A stretch of DNA of 50,243 nt from Pararhizobium antarcticum (lineage in GTDB: Bacteria > Pseudomonadota > Alphaproteobacteria > Rhizobiales > Rhizobiaceae): assembly GCF_001885585.1 (NCBI RefSeq), contig NZ_LSRP01000097.1, positions 1 through 50,243 on the forward strand, given 5' to 3'. Below the pieces are notes generated by a model. The model was not told where the DNA came from, did not search any database, and saw nothing but the letters and a program-made list of their open reading frames with translations. The stretch's first letter is position 1, and every line of letters starts with the position of its first letter. The position numbers were made by a program, and so were the translations under genes. Shown piece by piece: positions 26,862 through 35,100 of this stretch.

Positions 26862-27467
26862 TTATGTGCGGTTTCCGGCGAGTTTTTCTTCAAGTTCGCC
26901 CAGTTGCGATTGCGCATTGCGATCGGCGGGGTAGATCGCGAGAAACTGCTCCCAGGCCCTGAGCGCCAGTTCGTCCTGTCCTGCGGATGTCAGTATCGCA
27001 GCCATACCTGCCAACGCCCCGAAATGCCTTGGTTCGATCGCCAGCACGCGATTGATATCCGACATCGATTTCCGGTAATTGCCCATCTGGAAATGCAGCG
27101 TCGCCCGCTGGTTCCAGCCGTCGACATATTGCGGAGCGAGATAGATAGCCTGATCCAACACGTCCATGGCAGCCGGTTGTCGGCTGGACTGCACGGCCTT
27201 GGCTGCCCATTGCATCAGGAGATTAACGGAGGCACTGCCCGAATCCTGCCATTCCATCCGGATGCGGTCGGCGATGTCGCGCGCCTTGTCGGGATCACTT
27301 TCCCGTTTCAGCTCGGTAAAGAGCGAATCAAGACGCTGCTTGGAGGTCGTCATTTCGCTGCTGGCCGGTTCGGCCGCGCTGTCTGCAGACATGGACGACG
27401 GCGCAGCAAGGAGCAAAAAAGCCACGCTCGCTGCAGGAATGAAAAGTTTAGACATGATTCTAGCCAT
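26862..27467 (-). CDS. Exported tetratricopeptide-repeat protein
   Basis: A 201-residue protein with a signal peptide (MSKLFIPAASVAFLLLAAPSSMSADS; M5 is the alternative start). At least three TPR units follow, for example AAMDVLDQAIYLAPQYVDGWNQRA, NYRKSMSDINRVLAIEPRHFGALAG (in parts) and LALRAWEQFLAIYPADRNAQSQLGELEEKL. TPRs are protein-binding helical arrays, so a scaffolding role in the periplasm is likely. No catalytic domain is seen. It lies between the alpha/beta hydrolase and rpmJ as a single gene. Confidence 0.85.
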   Translation of the reverse strand: MARIMSKLFIPAASVAFLLLAAPSSMSADSAAEPASSEMTTSKQRLDSLFTELKRESDPDKARDIADRIRMEWQDSGSASVNLLMQWAAKAVQSSRQPAAMDVLDQAIYLAPQYVDGWNQRATLHFQMGNYRKSMSDINRVLAIEPRHFGALAGMAAILTSAGQDELALRAWEQFLAIYPADRNAQSQLGELEEKLAGNRT

Positions 27468-27534
27468 GGCGGATATGGTAGTCCGCCATGGCCGAAGATC
27501 AAATCAAATTTAGGACATCTGTCCCGTCATCATC

Positions 27535-27583
27535 AAAAAAGACCGCCTATCCTGCAACACTATCTGCGTCGCGTCAGGCGGTC
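27535..27583 (-). terminator. Rho-independent terminator of rpmJ
   Basis: Read leftward, GACCGCCT and AGGCGGTC pair across a loop of about 27 bases and are followed by six T. It starts about 50 bases after the rpmJ stop. Confidence 0.7.
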
Positions 27584-27632
27584 CAAGCATGCCGATCCGA
27601 AATCATGCTGTTCCGGACCGTGCCTGCGCAGC

Positions 27633-27758
27633 TCAGCCCTGGCGAGCCTTGAAGCGCGGGTTCAGCTTGTTGATGATATAAACGCGGCCCTTGCGGCGAA
27701 CCAGGCGGTTCTCGCGGTGACGGTTCTTGAGTGACTTGAGCGAATTTTTGATCTTCAT
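27633..27758 (-). CDS. rpmJ: 50S ribosomal protein L36 (cysteine-free form)
   Basis: A 41-residue basic protein, [18 protein letters not shown] at the start and [13 protein letters not shown] at the end. This is the zinc-free (C-minus) paralogue type of L36, with no cysteines. It is a structural part of the large ribosomal subunit near the peptidyl-transferase region. It sits alone, with a good sigma-70 promoter (27858-27886) 92 bases upstream of the start and a terminator downstream. Confidence 0.93.
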   Translation of the reverse strand: MKIKNSLKSLKNRHRENRLVRRKGRVYIINKLNPRFKARQG

Positions 27759-27857
27759 TTTTCTGATCCGCAGTTTCGGGGAACACAGTCGCCCGGTCTT
27801 TGACAATCAAAAGCGCACCGCAAACGATAAGGCCGAGCGCGCTCTTAGGGTGGCAGG

Positions 27858-27886
27858 CAAATAACCCGGCCTCGTAAAACTGTCAA
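27858..27886 (-). promoter_or_regulatory. Sigma-70-type promoter of rpmJ
   Basis: Read leftward: a perfect -35 TTGACA (27886-27881), a 17-base spacer, then -10 TATTTG (27863-27858). Transcription would start near 27850, giving an untranslated leader of about 92 bases before rpmJ. Confidence 0.75.
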
Positions 27887-27950
27887 CCGCAACAGGCTGG
27901 TTTTCCGTGTGGTGTCGGGCTTTTCTGTGGGTTTCTACAGCGTCCCGGGG

Positions 27951-29003
27951 TCAAACGAGCCAGGTGACATGGCCCATCTTGCGGCCGGGACGGGCTTCCG
28001 TCTTGCCGTAGAGGTGTACCAGCGTATTCGGTCGCGAAAGCCAGGCCGGGACGTCATCGATGTCGGCGCCGATCAGATTCTGCATCACGCAGTCCGAATG
28101 CCGGGCGCCGTCGGACAGCGGCAGGCCGGTGACTGCCCTGATATGCTGTTCGAACTGGGAAACGGTGCAGGCCGCCTCCGTCCAGTGCCCCGAATTGTGC
28201 ACACGCGGCGCGATCTCGTTGGCAACGAGGCTGCCATCGGGCAGGACAAAGAACTCCACGCCGATGACGCCGACATAGCCAAGTGCATCAAGGAGCGCCT
28301 TGGCTGCGCTGCACGCCGTCTCGGCCGTGTCCGCGCCCAGAGCAGCAGGAACGGTGGACGTATGCAGGATGCCGTCGCGATGGATGTTTTCCGCAGGATC
28401 GAAGCAGGCCACGGTGCCATCGGTCGCCCGCGCCGCGATAATCGACACCTCGCGCTCGAAGGTGACGAAGCTTTCGAGAATCAGCGGCACGCCACCAAGT
28501 TCGTTGAAGGCGCCGGCGGCCAGATCCTGCGGTCCGCGAAAGACCTTCTGTCCCTTGCCGTCATATCCCAGCCGGCGGGTCTTGAGCACGCCCTTGCCGC
28601 CGAAATCGGCGAGTGCCGATTCCAGTCCGGCCTGATCATCCACGGCGTGAAAGCGGGCGGTTGCGATGCCGCAATCCTGGATGAAGCGTTTCTCCGTCAC
28701 GCGGTCCTGCGCAACCTCAAGCGCCATTGGCGGCGGATAGACGGGTTTGGTAAGGGCGAGGAATTCGGCGGCCGAAACCGGCACGTTCTCGAATTCATAG
28801 GTGATCACATCGCAGGCCTGCGCCAGCGCCAAAAGCCCGGCCTCGTCATCATAGGCAGCAACAATCTGGCCGTTGGCCACCTGTGCCGCCGGACAGTCGG
28901 TTTGCGGTTCGAGGATGATAGTGCGGAAATTCAACCGGGCAGCCGCCATCGCGAGCATGCGACCGAGCTGGCCGCCGCCGATAATGCCGATCGTCCGCAT
29001 CAT
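27951..29003 (-). CDS. purK: 5-(carboxyamino)imidazole ribonucleotide synthase
   Basis: A purine-pathway ATP-grasp enzyme of 350 residues that carboxylates AIR to N5-CAIR using bicarbonate and ATP. It starts [21 protein letters not shown], the N-terminal glycine loop of Pur[39 protein letters not shown] (in parts), [29 protein letters not shown] (in parts) and [14 protein letters not shown] region complete the ATP-grasp signature. Its start overlaps the purE stop (ATGA), so the two are translationally coupled. Confidence 0.95.
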   Translation of the reverse strand: MMRTIGIIGGGQLGRMLAMAAARLNFRTIILEPQTDCPAAQVANGQIVAAYDDEAGLLALAQACDVITYEFENVPVSAAEFLALTKPVYPPPMALEVAQDRVTEKRFIQDCGIATARFHAVDDQAGLESALADFGGKGVLKTRRLGYDGKGQKVFRGPQDLAAGAFNELGGVPLILESFVTFEREVSIIAARATDGTVACFDPAENIHRDGILHTSTVPAALGADTAETACSAAKALLDALGYVGVIGVEFFVLPDGSLVANEIAPRVHNSGHWTEAACTVSQFEQHIRAVTGLPLSDGARHSDCVMQNLIGADIDDVPAWLSRPNTLVHLYGKTEARPGRKMGHVTWLV

Positions 29004-29500
29004 GCCTCGTCCACGGGATATTCGGCCACAGCCTGCGTCTGGCGTTCGCGCCAGTCATCGAGGCGATCGGCCAGATCCGGATCGCTGAGAGCGAGCACGG
29101 CGGCTGCCAGGAGCGCTGCATTGACGGCCCCGGCGCGGCCGATGGCCAGCGTGCCCACGGGGATGCCAGCCGGCATCTGGACAATCGAAAGCAGGCTGTC
29201 CTGGCCAGACAGGGCCTTGGACTGAACCGGTACGCCGAACACCGGAAGCGGCGTCATCGATGCCGCCATGCCGGGAAGGTGCGCGGCACCGCCGGCGCCG
29301 GCAATGATTACCTTGAAGCCTTCGTTGCGGGCGCCTTTGGCAAACTCCACCAGCCTGTCCGGCGTGCGGTGTGCCGAAACGATACGCGCATCATAGGCAA
29401 TATCGAGGGCATCGAGCGTGTCGGCGGCATTTTTCATGGTCTCCCAGTCGGACTGGCTTCCCATGATGATGGCAACGGGCGGTGTGGCTGGTTTCGTCAC
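29000..29500 (-). CDS. purE: N5-carboxyaminoimidazole ribonucleotide mutase
   Basis: A class I PurE of 166 residues that converts N5-CAIR to CAIR, using the PurK product. The start is GTG at 29500 with GGAACCAGAC upstream. Signatures are [23 protein letters not shown] with the catalytic His, [15 protein letters not shown] and [22 protein letters not shown] (in parts). It lies between ydcH (13-base gap) and purK (overlap), forming a three-gene leftward unit. Confidence 0.95.
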   Translation of the reverse strand: MTKPATPPVAIIMGSQSDWETMKNAADTLDALDIAYDARIVSAHRTPDRLVEFAKGARNEGFKVIIAGAGGAAHLPGMAASMTPLPVFGVPVQSKALSGQDSLLSIVQMPAGIPVGTLAIGRAGAVNAALLAAAVLALSDPDLADRLDDWRERQTQAVAEYPVDEA

Positions 29501-29513
29501 GTCTGGTTCCGCT

Positions 29514-29717
29514 TCAGGCGATGATGTCGGGTATGACCTGGTCCTCGATCGAGGTGATCCGGTCCTTGATGGAGAGTTTTTTCTTCTTCATGCGCTGGAT
29601 TCGAAGGGCGTCGCAGCCGGTCTGGATCATGGCGTTGATTGCGACATCATAATCTTCATGTTCCTGCCTCAAACGCGCGACCTGCAGTCTGAGTTCGGCA
29701 TGATCCTGGTCTGGCAT
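29514..29717 (-). CDS. YdcH family (DUF465) protein
   Basis: A 67-residue helical protein of the DUF465/YdcH family: an [21 protein letters not shown] helix (in parts), then [17 protein letters not shown]. These small coiled-coil proteins are widespread in alphaproteobacteria and lack a known function. The start at 29717 has AGGGA upstream. It is the first gene of the ydcH-purE-purK unit, and a second family member is divergent from it 213 bases away. Confidence 0.88.
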   Translation of the reverse strand: MPDQDHAELRLQVARLRQEHEDYDVAINAMIQTGCDALRIQRMKKKKLSIKDRITSIEDQVIPDIIA

Positions 29718-29853
29718 CCATCAAGTCCCTGTCACTGCCGGGTGCGGTTTTACCGCCGTCCGGACCAATTCGTGCGCCGCTCTATCACAGAATGCCTGGT
29801 AACGGGAAGTTATCCTTTGCCATCATTTCGCCTTCGACAAATTTAAAATAGCG

Positions 29854-29868
29854 TGGCACACTTGTTGT
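29854..29868 (+). promoter_or_regulatory. Possible sigma-54 (-24/-12) promoter
   Basis: TGGCAC, five bases, then TTGT (29854-29868) closely fits the RpoN consensus TGGCAC-N5-TTGC, with one change in the -12 element. It lies 63 bases upstream of the second ydcH start and points toward it. No upstream activator site was identified. Confidence 0.4.
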
Positions 29869-29930
29869 GTAACGACCTGGAACATCCGGCATTTACGGAC
29901 CGGATGCAAGCAAAAGGAAGGGACTGCCAC

Positions 29931-30104
29931 ATGACCATTGAGGCTCATCTTGCAACGCTTGAGAAAAAGCATGGTGCTCTTGAACAGGAGCTCCATTCGG
30001 CGCTTATCCAACCTTCTTCCGAGGATCAGAAAATCGCCGATATCAAGCGCCGTAAGTTGCGTTTGAAGGACGAAATCGAAAAGCTTCGTTCATCGATTCA
30101 CTGA
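29931..30104 (+). CDS. Second YdcH family (DUF465) protein
   Basis: A 57-residue helical protein beginning MTIEAHLATLEKKHGALEQ and ending LRLKDEIEKLRSSIH, typical of DUF465. The ATG at 29931 has GGAAGG about ten bases upstream; the longer frame to 29853 is not needed. It is a paralogue of the ydcH at 29514 and is read away from it. A sigma-54-like promoter lies upstream. Function is unknown; the heptad pattern suggests a coiled-coil oligomer. Confidence 0.88.
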   Translation: MTIEAHLATLEKKHGALEQELHSALIQPSSEDQKIADIKRRKLRLKDEIEKLRSSIH

Positions 30105-30292
30105 TCACAAACAGCATTTCCAAGTTGCATCGGGAGACTTCAACCAGCGCCGGAATGAAACAGGAGACGTGCTTTCAGTCTCGATTGGCCGGCGAGCGGC
30201 AGTGTTTAGCGTGGATATGACATCCGCAACGTACCGCAGGGATACTGGTTTCCCGATGTAGGCTTGAGAGGGCTGGTTTAAGAGTTGAGGCT

Positions 30293-30553
30293 CTAGGACC
30301 AGAACTGATCGAGCCAGAGATTGACCCGGTCAAAGCCGGGTTTGTTGATTGCGTAGATCCGACGCGTGCCGCTGGCCGAAACGGACACAAGATTGCAATC
30401 CAGAAGTGCCTTGAGATGCTGCGATACGGCCGGTCTGCTGATCGGCAGTCCGCCGGCCAGTTCATTGACCGTCTTCGGTGCACGCCGCAACTCTTCCAAC
30501 AGGTAACGCCGGTTTGGATCCGCGATCGCATTGAAAGGGTCGGTATTGGACAT
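30293..30553 (-). CDS. ArsR family winged-helix repressor
   Basis: An 86-residue DNA-binding protein of the ArsR/SmtB superfamily: DPNRRYLLEELRRAPKTVNELA, then the recognition helix in ISRPAVSQHLKALLDCNLV, and the wing SVSASGTRRIYAI. Only one Cys is present and the usual metal-binding CxCxxC motif is absent, so it is probably not a metal sensor. It lies 98 bases downstream of the TauE/SafE permease gene and reads in the same direction; co-regulation is possible but not shown. Confidence 0.9.
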   Translation of the reverse strand: MSNTDPFNAIADPNRRYLLEELRRAPKTVNELAGGLPISRPAVSQHLKALLDCNLVSVSASGTRRIYAINKPGFDRVNLWLDQFWS

Positions 30554-30651
30554 CTGGAAAAGCTAGGAGAAATTGGCCAGTCCGGCAAGCAAATTGTGCG
30601 TCGCCGCAACGCAATTTTGCCTTGCAGCAAATGGCAGTCGAAAGCTCCCGG

Positions 30652-31431
30652 TCAGGAGCCGGCCAGAACGACGCCGATCCCGTCCCAGATGAGCTTCAAG
30701 CCGGCGCAGAGTGCCATTGTGTACATGAACGGGTAGAAGACGTCCGGGCGCATGCGGCGAACCAGCCAGGCGCCACAGGCGGTCGCCGCCATCGCCAGCG
30801 GAAAGAGCGTCAGCGAGGTCTTCAGATTGCTCAGATCAAGCTGGCCGAGCGCGAAATAGGGGAGGAGCTTGACGACATTCAGGACGGCAAAAAAGCGGAC
30901 GATGGTGCCGGTATAGTCGCGCGGCGGCAGTTTCAGCGGCAGGGCATAGATCTGGAATGGCGGGCCGCCGGCATGGGCAACAAAACTGCCATAACCGGCA
31001 AAGGCGCCGAAAAAGGTCGCCTGTAGCGGCCGATGACCCTTGGCTGGAATGATGACCCCGTGGCGGGCGCGCCAGAGATTATAGACATAGCGAAGCACGA
31101 AAAGGACGGTGATGCCGCCGATGATCAGCCGTAGCGCATCGCGCGGAACATAGGCTGCGGTCGCCCAGCCAATGGCGATGCCGGCGATCGCACCAGGCAG
31201 CATGATCTTCAGGGTGGCGCTGTCGCCGTGCTTGCGCCAGATCCAGAGGGACACGATGTCCATTGCGATCAGGATCGGCAGAAGCAGGGCCGCGGCCTGG
31301 ACGGGCGAGACAGCCAGCGACAGAAGCGGTACGCCCATCAGCGACAGGGCCTCGCCCATGCCGCCCTTGCTCAAGCCGACGAGGAGAACCGCCGGTATGG
31401 CGATGGCGTAAAAGTGCATGTCTGGGAGCAT
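30652..31431 (-). CDS. TauE/SafE family sulphite or sulphonate-type permease
   Basis: A 259-residue integral membrane protein with about eight hydrophobic segments and the TauE/SafE (DUF81) signatures GLSKGGMGEALSLMGVPLLSLAVSP (in parts) near the N-terminus and FFGAFAGYGSFVAHAGGPPFQIYALP (in parts) in the second half. Members export or take up organosulphur anions; the substrate here is unknown. A second possible start is four codons in. It is divergent from the ThiE-like gene, with 119 bases between them. Confidence 0.88.
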   Translation of the reverse strand: MLPDMHFYAIAIPAVLLVGLSKGGMGEALSLMGVPLLSLAVSPVQAAALLLPILIAMDIVSLWIWRKHGDSATLKIMLPGAIAGIAIGWATAAYVPRDALRLIIGGITVLFVLRYVYNLWRARHGVIIPAKGHRPLQATFFGAFAGYGSFVAHAGGPPFQIYALPLKLPPRDYTGTIVRFFAVLNVVKLLPYFALGQLDLSNLKTSLTLFPLAMAATACGAWLVRRMRPDVFYPFMYTMALCAGLKLIWDGIGVVLAGS

Positions 31432-31550
31432 GGGTATCGGTTGATCCTTTTGTCAGCAGGGTCTATCGCTTTTCTCCATTGAAATCGAGTAGGGGTTGCC
31501 GCAGGACATGCCGGAAACCCGCAGGCCGGAAATTTGCAGGAACAAACACA

Positions 31551-32204
31551 ATGAGCCAGACCGATAATCGTTGCCGCCTCGTCCTCGTGGTTCCCGATAT
31601 CGCCGATATCGGCGAGCGGACCAAGGCTCTGGGTGATGCGCTGCGGGGCGGGGACGTCGCATCGGTGATCGTGCCGCAATATGGTCTCGATGATCAGACG
31701 TTCCAGAAGCATGCCGAGGCGCTCGTTCCGCTGATCCAGAATGCCGGTGCGGCTGCCCTTCTTGCCGGTGATACCCGGGTTGCCGGCCGGGCCAAGGCCG
31801 ACGGCATTCATATCCAGGGCAATGCGGCTGCGCTCACGGAAGCGATGGAGAAATTCTCGCCGAAACTGATCGTCGGCGGCGGAAATGCGGCCGATCGCCA
31901 CCATGCGCTGGAAGTCGGCGAGGCACGGCCGGACTATGTCTTCTTCGGCAAGGTGGACGGCGACATCAAGCCGGAAGCGCACCCTAAGAACCTGGCACTT
32001 GCCGAATGGTGGGCCTCGATGATCGAGATCCCCTGCATCGTCATGGGTGGCACCGATCCGGAATCGGTGCTTTCCGTTGCCGAGACCGGCGCGGAATTCG
32101 TGGCGCTCCGGCTGGGTGTATTCGGCGATGCTGCGCAGGCGGCAAGTGTGGTTGCCAACGTCAATGCGCTTCTGGACGAAAAAGCGCCACGGTTTGAAGA
32201 TTAA
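31551..32204 (+). CDS. ThiE-like TIM-barrel protein with altered active site
   Basis: A 217-residue protein that aligns with thiamine phosphate synthase: an N-terminal strand VLVVPD, LLAGDTRVAGRAKADGIHIQG, IVGGGNAADRHHAL, ARPDYVFFGKV and IPCIVMGGTDP. The start at 31551 has AGGA upstream; the longer frame is spurious. Key family features are changed. The QxRxK strand reads PQYGLDD, the HLGQ motif reads HIQG, and the TxTK pyrophosphate loop reads DGDIKP. It is probably annotated as ThiE by similarity, but a changed substrate or loss of activity is likely. No other thi gene or TPP riboswitch is nearby; a Sel1-repeat gene follows nine bases later. Confidence 0.75.
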   Translation: MSQTDNRCRLVLVVPDIADIGERTKALGDALRGGDVASVIVPQYGLDDQTFQKHAEALVPLIQNAGAAALLAGDTRVAGRAKADGIHIQGNAAALTEAMEKFSPKLIVGGGNAADRHHALEVGEARPDYVFFGKVDGDIKPEAHPKNLALAEWWASMIEIPCIVMGGTDPESVLSVAETGAEFVALRLGVFGDAAQAASVVANVNALLDEKAPRFED

Positions 32205-32213
32205 GACATTTGC

Positions 32214-33371
32214 ATGTTGAACCGTCGTCCCCTCCTGCACAGCTCCGTGTCGCGTCTTTTTCAGGCGAGCCTCTTTTGCGCCTTGCTTGTCATGCCGCCC
32301 TTTGCCCACGCACAGGACGCAGAGGCGGACAAAGCCGGTGTTGTTGTGCCGGAGGGCGATGCAAAGCGTGGACGCATCACACCGTTCAACGGTGCGGTCC
32401 TTCCCGAAGGCGCGCAGGGCGTGATCAAACCGCCTGTCACGGTAGATAAAGACGGGAACTCCCCCTCCGGCGGTGTCAATGTGCTGGAGCGCATGGGGGC
32501 ACCACTTCCCGAGCTGCCGCAGGAAAAGCCGTTTTCGGGCAAACTGGACGAAGCCTATGGCGCCTTCCAGCGCGGCTATTATCTGACGGCCATGGATCTG
32601 GCGCTTCCCCGCGCGCAGCTTGGCGAAGCCGCCGCGCAGACGCTTGTTGCGGAAATCCTGTCGCAGGGGCTTGGTGTTGCCAGAAAGCCGAAGGAGGCCG
32701 CCTTCTGGTACGGCCAGGCGGCCAAGAGCGGCGATCCGACGGCGATGTTCAAATACGCGCTCATCCTGATGGAAGGGCGCGAGGTTCCGCGCGACAAAAA
32801 GGCTTCGGAAGAAATGATGAAGCGGGCGGCCGATCTCGGCAATTCGTCTGCCCAGTTCAACTACGGCCAGCTCCTGGTGGCCGACATGCCCGGCGAACGC
32901 GGCCTCAAGGCAGCATTGCCCTATTACGAAAAATCGGCGGAGCAGGGGATTGCCGATGCCCAGTATGCACTGTCGCAGATCTACCTGAATGTCGACGGCA
33001 TCGACGAGAACAAGCGCGCCAAGGCGCGGGAGTGGCTGCTGCGTGCCGCCCATGCCGGCTATGATACCGCCCAGCTCGATGCGGCGATCTGGCTGATCGA
33101 GGGCATTGGCGGCGGGCGCAATCTGGAAGACGGTTTTGGCTGGATGCGCCGTGCCGCCGAGGCCGGAAATACGGTTGCGCAGAACAAGCTCGCACATCTC
33201 TATGTCAATGCCATCGGCACGCGCCCTGACCCGGTGGAGGCAGCGAAATGGTACGTCCTGTCGCGCCGGGCCGGCCTCAAGGATCTGGCGCTCGAGGATT
33301 TCTATCTCGGACTGGACGACGACCAGCAGAAGGCGGCGCTGGGTGCGGCCAACAAATACCGCAGCAGCTGA
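32214..33371 (+). CDS. Exported Sel1-repeat (SLR) protein
   Basis: A 385-residue protein with a signal peptide (ending AHAQDA) and, after an unstructured segment to about residue 105, five or six Sel1-like repeats. Examples are AAFWYGQAAKSGDPTAMFKYAL, ASEEMMKRAADLGNSSAQFNYG, ALPYYEKSAEQGIADAQYALS, AREWLLRAAHAGYDTAQLDAA and GFGWMRRAAEAGNTVAQNKLA (each in parts). SLR proteins are scaffolds in signalling and envelope processes; rhizobial relatives include ExoR-type periplasmic regulators, though this one is not recognisably ExoR. It starts nine bases after the ThiE-like stop and is probably co-transcribed with it. Confidence 0.88.
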   Translation: MLNRRPLLHSSVSRLFQASLFCALLVMPPFAHAQDAEADKAGVVVPEGDAKRGRITPFNGAVLPEGAQGVIKPPVTVDKDGNSPSGGVNVLERMGAPLPELPQEKPFSGKLDEAYGAFQRGYYLTAMDLALPRAQLGEAAAQTLVAEILSQGLGVARKPKEAAFWYGQAAKSGDPTAMFKYALILMEGREVPRDKKASEEMMKRAADLGNSSAQFNYGQLLVADMPGERGLKAALPYYEKSAEQGIADAQYALSQIYLNVDGIDENKRAKAREWLLRAAHAGYDTAQLDAAIWLIEGIGGGRNLEDGFGWMRRAAEAGNTVAQNKLAHLYVNAIGTRPDPVEAAKWYVLSRRAGLKDLALEDFYLGLDDDQQKAALGAANKYRSS

Positions 33372-33491
33372 CGGTCATTTCACGGCAAGACTTGAACTTT
33401 AGGGCTTTTTGTGGTCTTGAGGCCGCAAAATGGCCCGTTTCTGCGGTGTCCGACGTCTTGAGGGATTGCTTCCCGGGAAAATCAACAGGCC

Positions 33492-34055
33492 ATGAAGATA
33501 AACGGCAATGAAATACGCCCTGGCAGCGTCATCGAACACAATGGCGGTCTCTGGGCTGCCGTGAAGTCGACGACGGTCAAACCTGGCAAGGGCGGCGCCT
33601 TCAACCAGGTCGAGTTGAAGAACCTGATCGACGGCACCAAGCTCAACGAGCGCTTCCGGTCGTCGGAAACAGTCGAGCTTGTCAGCCTCGAGCTGAAGGA
33701 TTTCCAGTTCCTGTTCGAGCAGGGCGATGCGCTTGTGTTCATGAACATCGAGAGCTACGAGCAGCTGGAACTGCAGAAGGATTTTGTCGGCGATCGCGCC
33801 ACCTTCCTGCAGGATGGCATGATGGTGACGGTCAAGCTCTATGATGAACGGCCGATCGGCATTTCGCTGCCGGATCAGGTCGTCTTGACGATTGCGGAGG
33901 CCGATCCCGTCGTCAAGGGCCAGACGGCAACCTCGTCCTACAAGCCGGCCATCCTGGAAAACGGCGTTCGCGTCATGGTTCCACCCTTCATTGCTGCTGG
34001 CGAGCGTATTCTCGTCGATACCAACGAAATCACCTATCTGCGCCGCGCGGACTGA
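33492..34055 (+). CDS. efp: Elongation factor P
   Basis: A 187-residue translation factor that relieves ribosome stalling at polyproline. The three domains are clear: KOW-like N-terminal [19 protein letters not shown], the tip loop [16 protein letters not shown] with the modifiable lysine K33, and the OB domains with [19 protein letters not shown] and [15 protein letters not shown]. Presence of the PGKGGA tip fits the beta-lysylated class, but the modification genes epmA and epmB are not in the window. It stands alone, with a 120-base upstream region. Confidence 0.95.
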   Translation: MKINGNEIRPGSVIEHNGGLWAAVKSTTVKPGKGGAFNQVELKNLIDGTKLNERFRSSETVELVSLELKDFQFLFEQGDALVFMNIESYEQLELQKDFVGDRATFLQDGMMVTVKLYDERPIGISLPDQVVLTIAEADPVVKGQTATSSYKPAILENGVRVMVPPFIAAGERILVDTNEITYLRRAD

Positions 34056-34079
34056 TCTGCAGCGGCAATTCAATTGATC

Positions 34080-34097
34080 CGGCCGGTTGCCCGGCCG
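34080..34097. other. Hairpin between efp and suhB
   Basis: A GC-rich perfect 7-bp stem (CGGCCGG with CCGGCCG) around TTGC, in the 68-bp gap between efp and suhB. It is not followed by a T-run, so full termination is doubtful; it may attenuate readthrough into suhB. Confidence 0.45.
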
Positions 34098-34123
34098 TCG
34101 GTTCATAGTCCAAGGAAGCCAAG

Positions 34124-34924
34124 ATGGCACGTTCTGCTCTTCTCAATGTCATGGTCCAGGCCGCCTTCAAGGCCGGCAAGTCTCTCTCGCGCGATTTCGG
34201 CGAAGTGCAGAATCTGCAGGTCTCGCTGAAGGGCCCCGGCGATTATGTTTCCCAGGCCGACCACAAGGCCGAAAAGCTGCTCCGCGAGGAGCTCCTAAAG
34301 GCCCGCCCGACCTATGGCTTCCTCGGCGAGGAGAGCAAGGAGATCATCGGCACGGATGGCGCCCATCGCTGGATCGTCGATCCGCTCGACGGCACCACGA
34401 ACTTCCTGCATGGCATTCCGCATTTCGCGATCTCGATTGCCCTTGAACGCCAGGGCGAGATCGTCTGTTCTGTCATTCTCAATCCGGCAACGGACGAACT
34501 CTACACCGCCGAGCGGGGCGGCGGCGCCTTTCTCAACGATCGTCGCCTGCGCGTTGCCGCCCGCAAGAGCCTGTCGGATGCCGTTGTCGTTACCGGCACG
34601 CCGCATCTCGGCCATGGCAATCACGGCACCTATCTCGTCGAACTGCGTCATGTGATGGGCGAAGTCGCCGGCGTCCGCCGCTTTGGCGCAGCCTCGCTTG
34701 ACCTCGGCTATGTTGCTGCGGGTCGTGTCGACGGCTACTGGGAGCGTGGCCTGTCCGCTTGGGACATCGCGGCCGGCATGCTGCTGATTCGCGAAGCCGG
34801 CGGTTGGGTCACCGATCTCGACGGTGGCAACAAGTCGATGGAAGACGGAACCATCGTCGCCGGCAACGAATATATCCGCAAGGCCCTGCAGGACGTCGTG
34901 CGCCGTCCAATCCCTGGCAAGTAA
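34124..34924 (+). CDS. suhB: Inositol-1-monophosphatase family protein
   Basis: A 266-residue Mg-dependent phosphatase: GFLGEES (Glu69, Glu70), WIVDPLDGTTNFLHG with metal ligands Asp86 and Asp89, and WERGLSAWDIAAGMLLIREAGG near the C-terminus with the third Asp. Activity on inositol-1-phosphate is expected. In E. coli SuhB also acts with the NusA/rRNA antitermination complex. The ATG at 34124 has AAGGAAG upstream. It lies just downstream of efp. Confidence 0.93.
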   Translation: MARSALLNVMVQAAFKAGKSLSRDFGEVQNLQVSLKGPGDYVSQADHKAEKLLREELLKARPTYGFLGEESKEIIGTDGAHRWIVDPLDGTTNFLHGIPHFAISIALERQGEIVCSVILNPATDELYTAERGGGAFLNDRRLRVAARKSLSDAVVVTGTPHLGHGNHGTYLVELRHVMGEVAGVRRFGAASLDLGYVAAGRVDGYWERGLSAWDIAAGMLLIREAGGWVTDLDGGNKSMEDGTIVAGNEYIRKALQDVVRRPIPGK

Positions 34925-35100
34925 CGGAAACGATGCGCAAAAATCCGGCATCGGGCGAGCTTGCCCGAATGTCGGGACTGCGTTGTTTTCCCTTCAATTC
35001 GGCACAAAGTTAATCTAGTCTCCCGCCAAGTGCGCAAGGGTCATCGGCTCGGGCGCTCTCATCATGTGCATTCGTGCCGTAATCGGGAGAGCAACGTCCT

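Noticed and set aside
30293..31431. BigR-like sulphide-responsive ArsR regulating the TauE/SafE permease
   Set aside because: The ArsR protein has only one cysteine, whereas BigR uses two for sensing, and the permease lies upstream of it with a 98-bp gap.
31432..31550. A TPP riboswitch before the ThiE-like gene
   Set aside because: The GGGGTTGCC stretch is not followed by the CUGAGA core or the second conserved helix.
34056..34123. A suhB-associated small RNA upstream of suhB
   Set aside because: Only 68 bp are available, with a single hairpin and no CUCCUCC-like loop or terminator.
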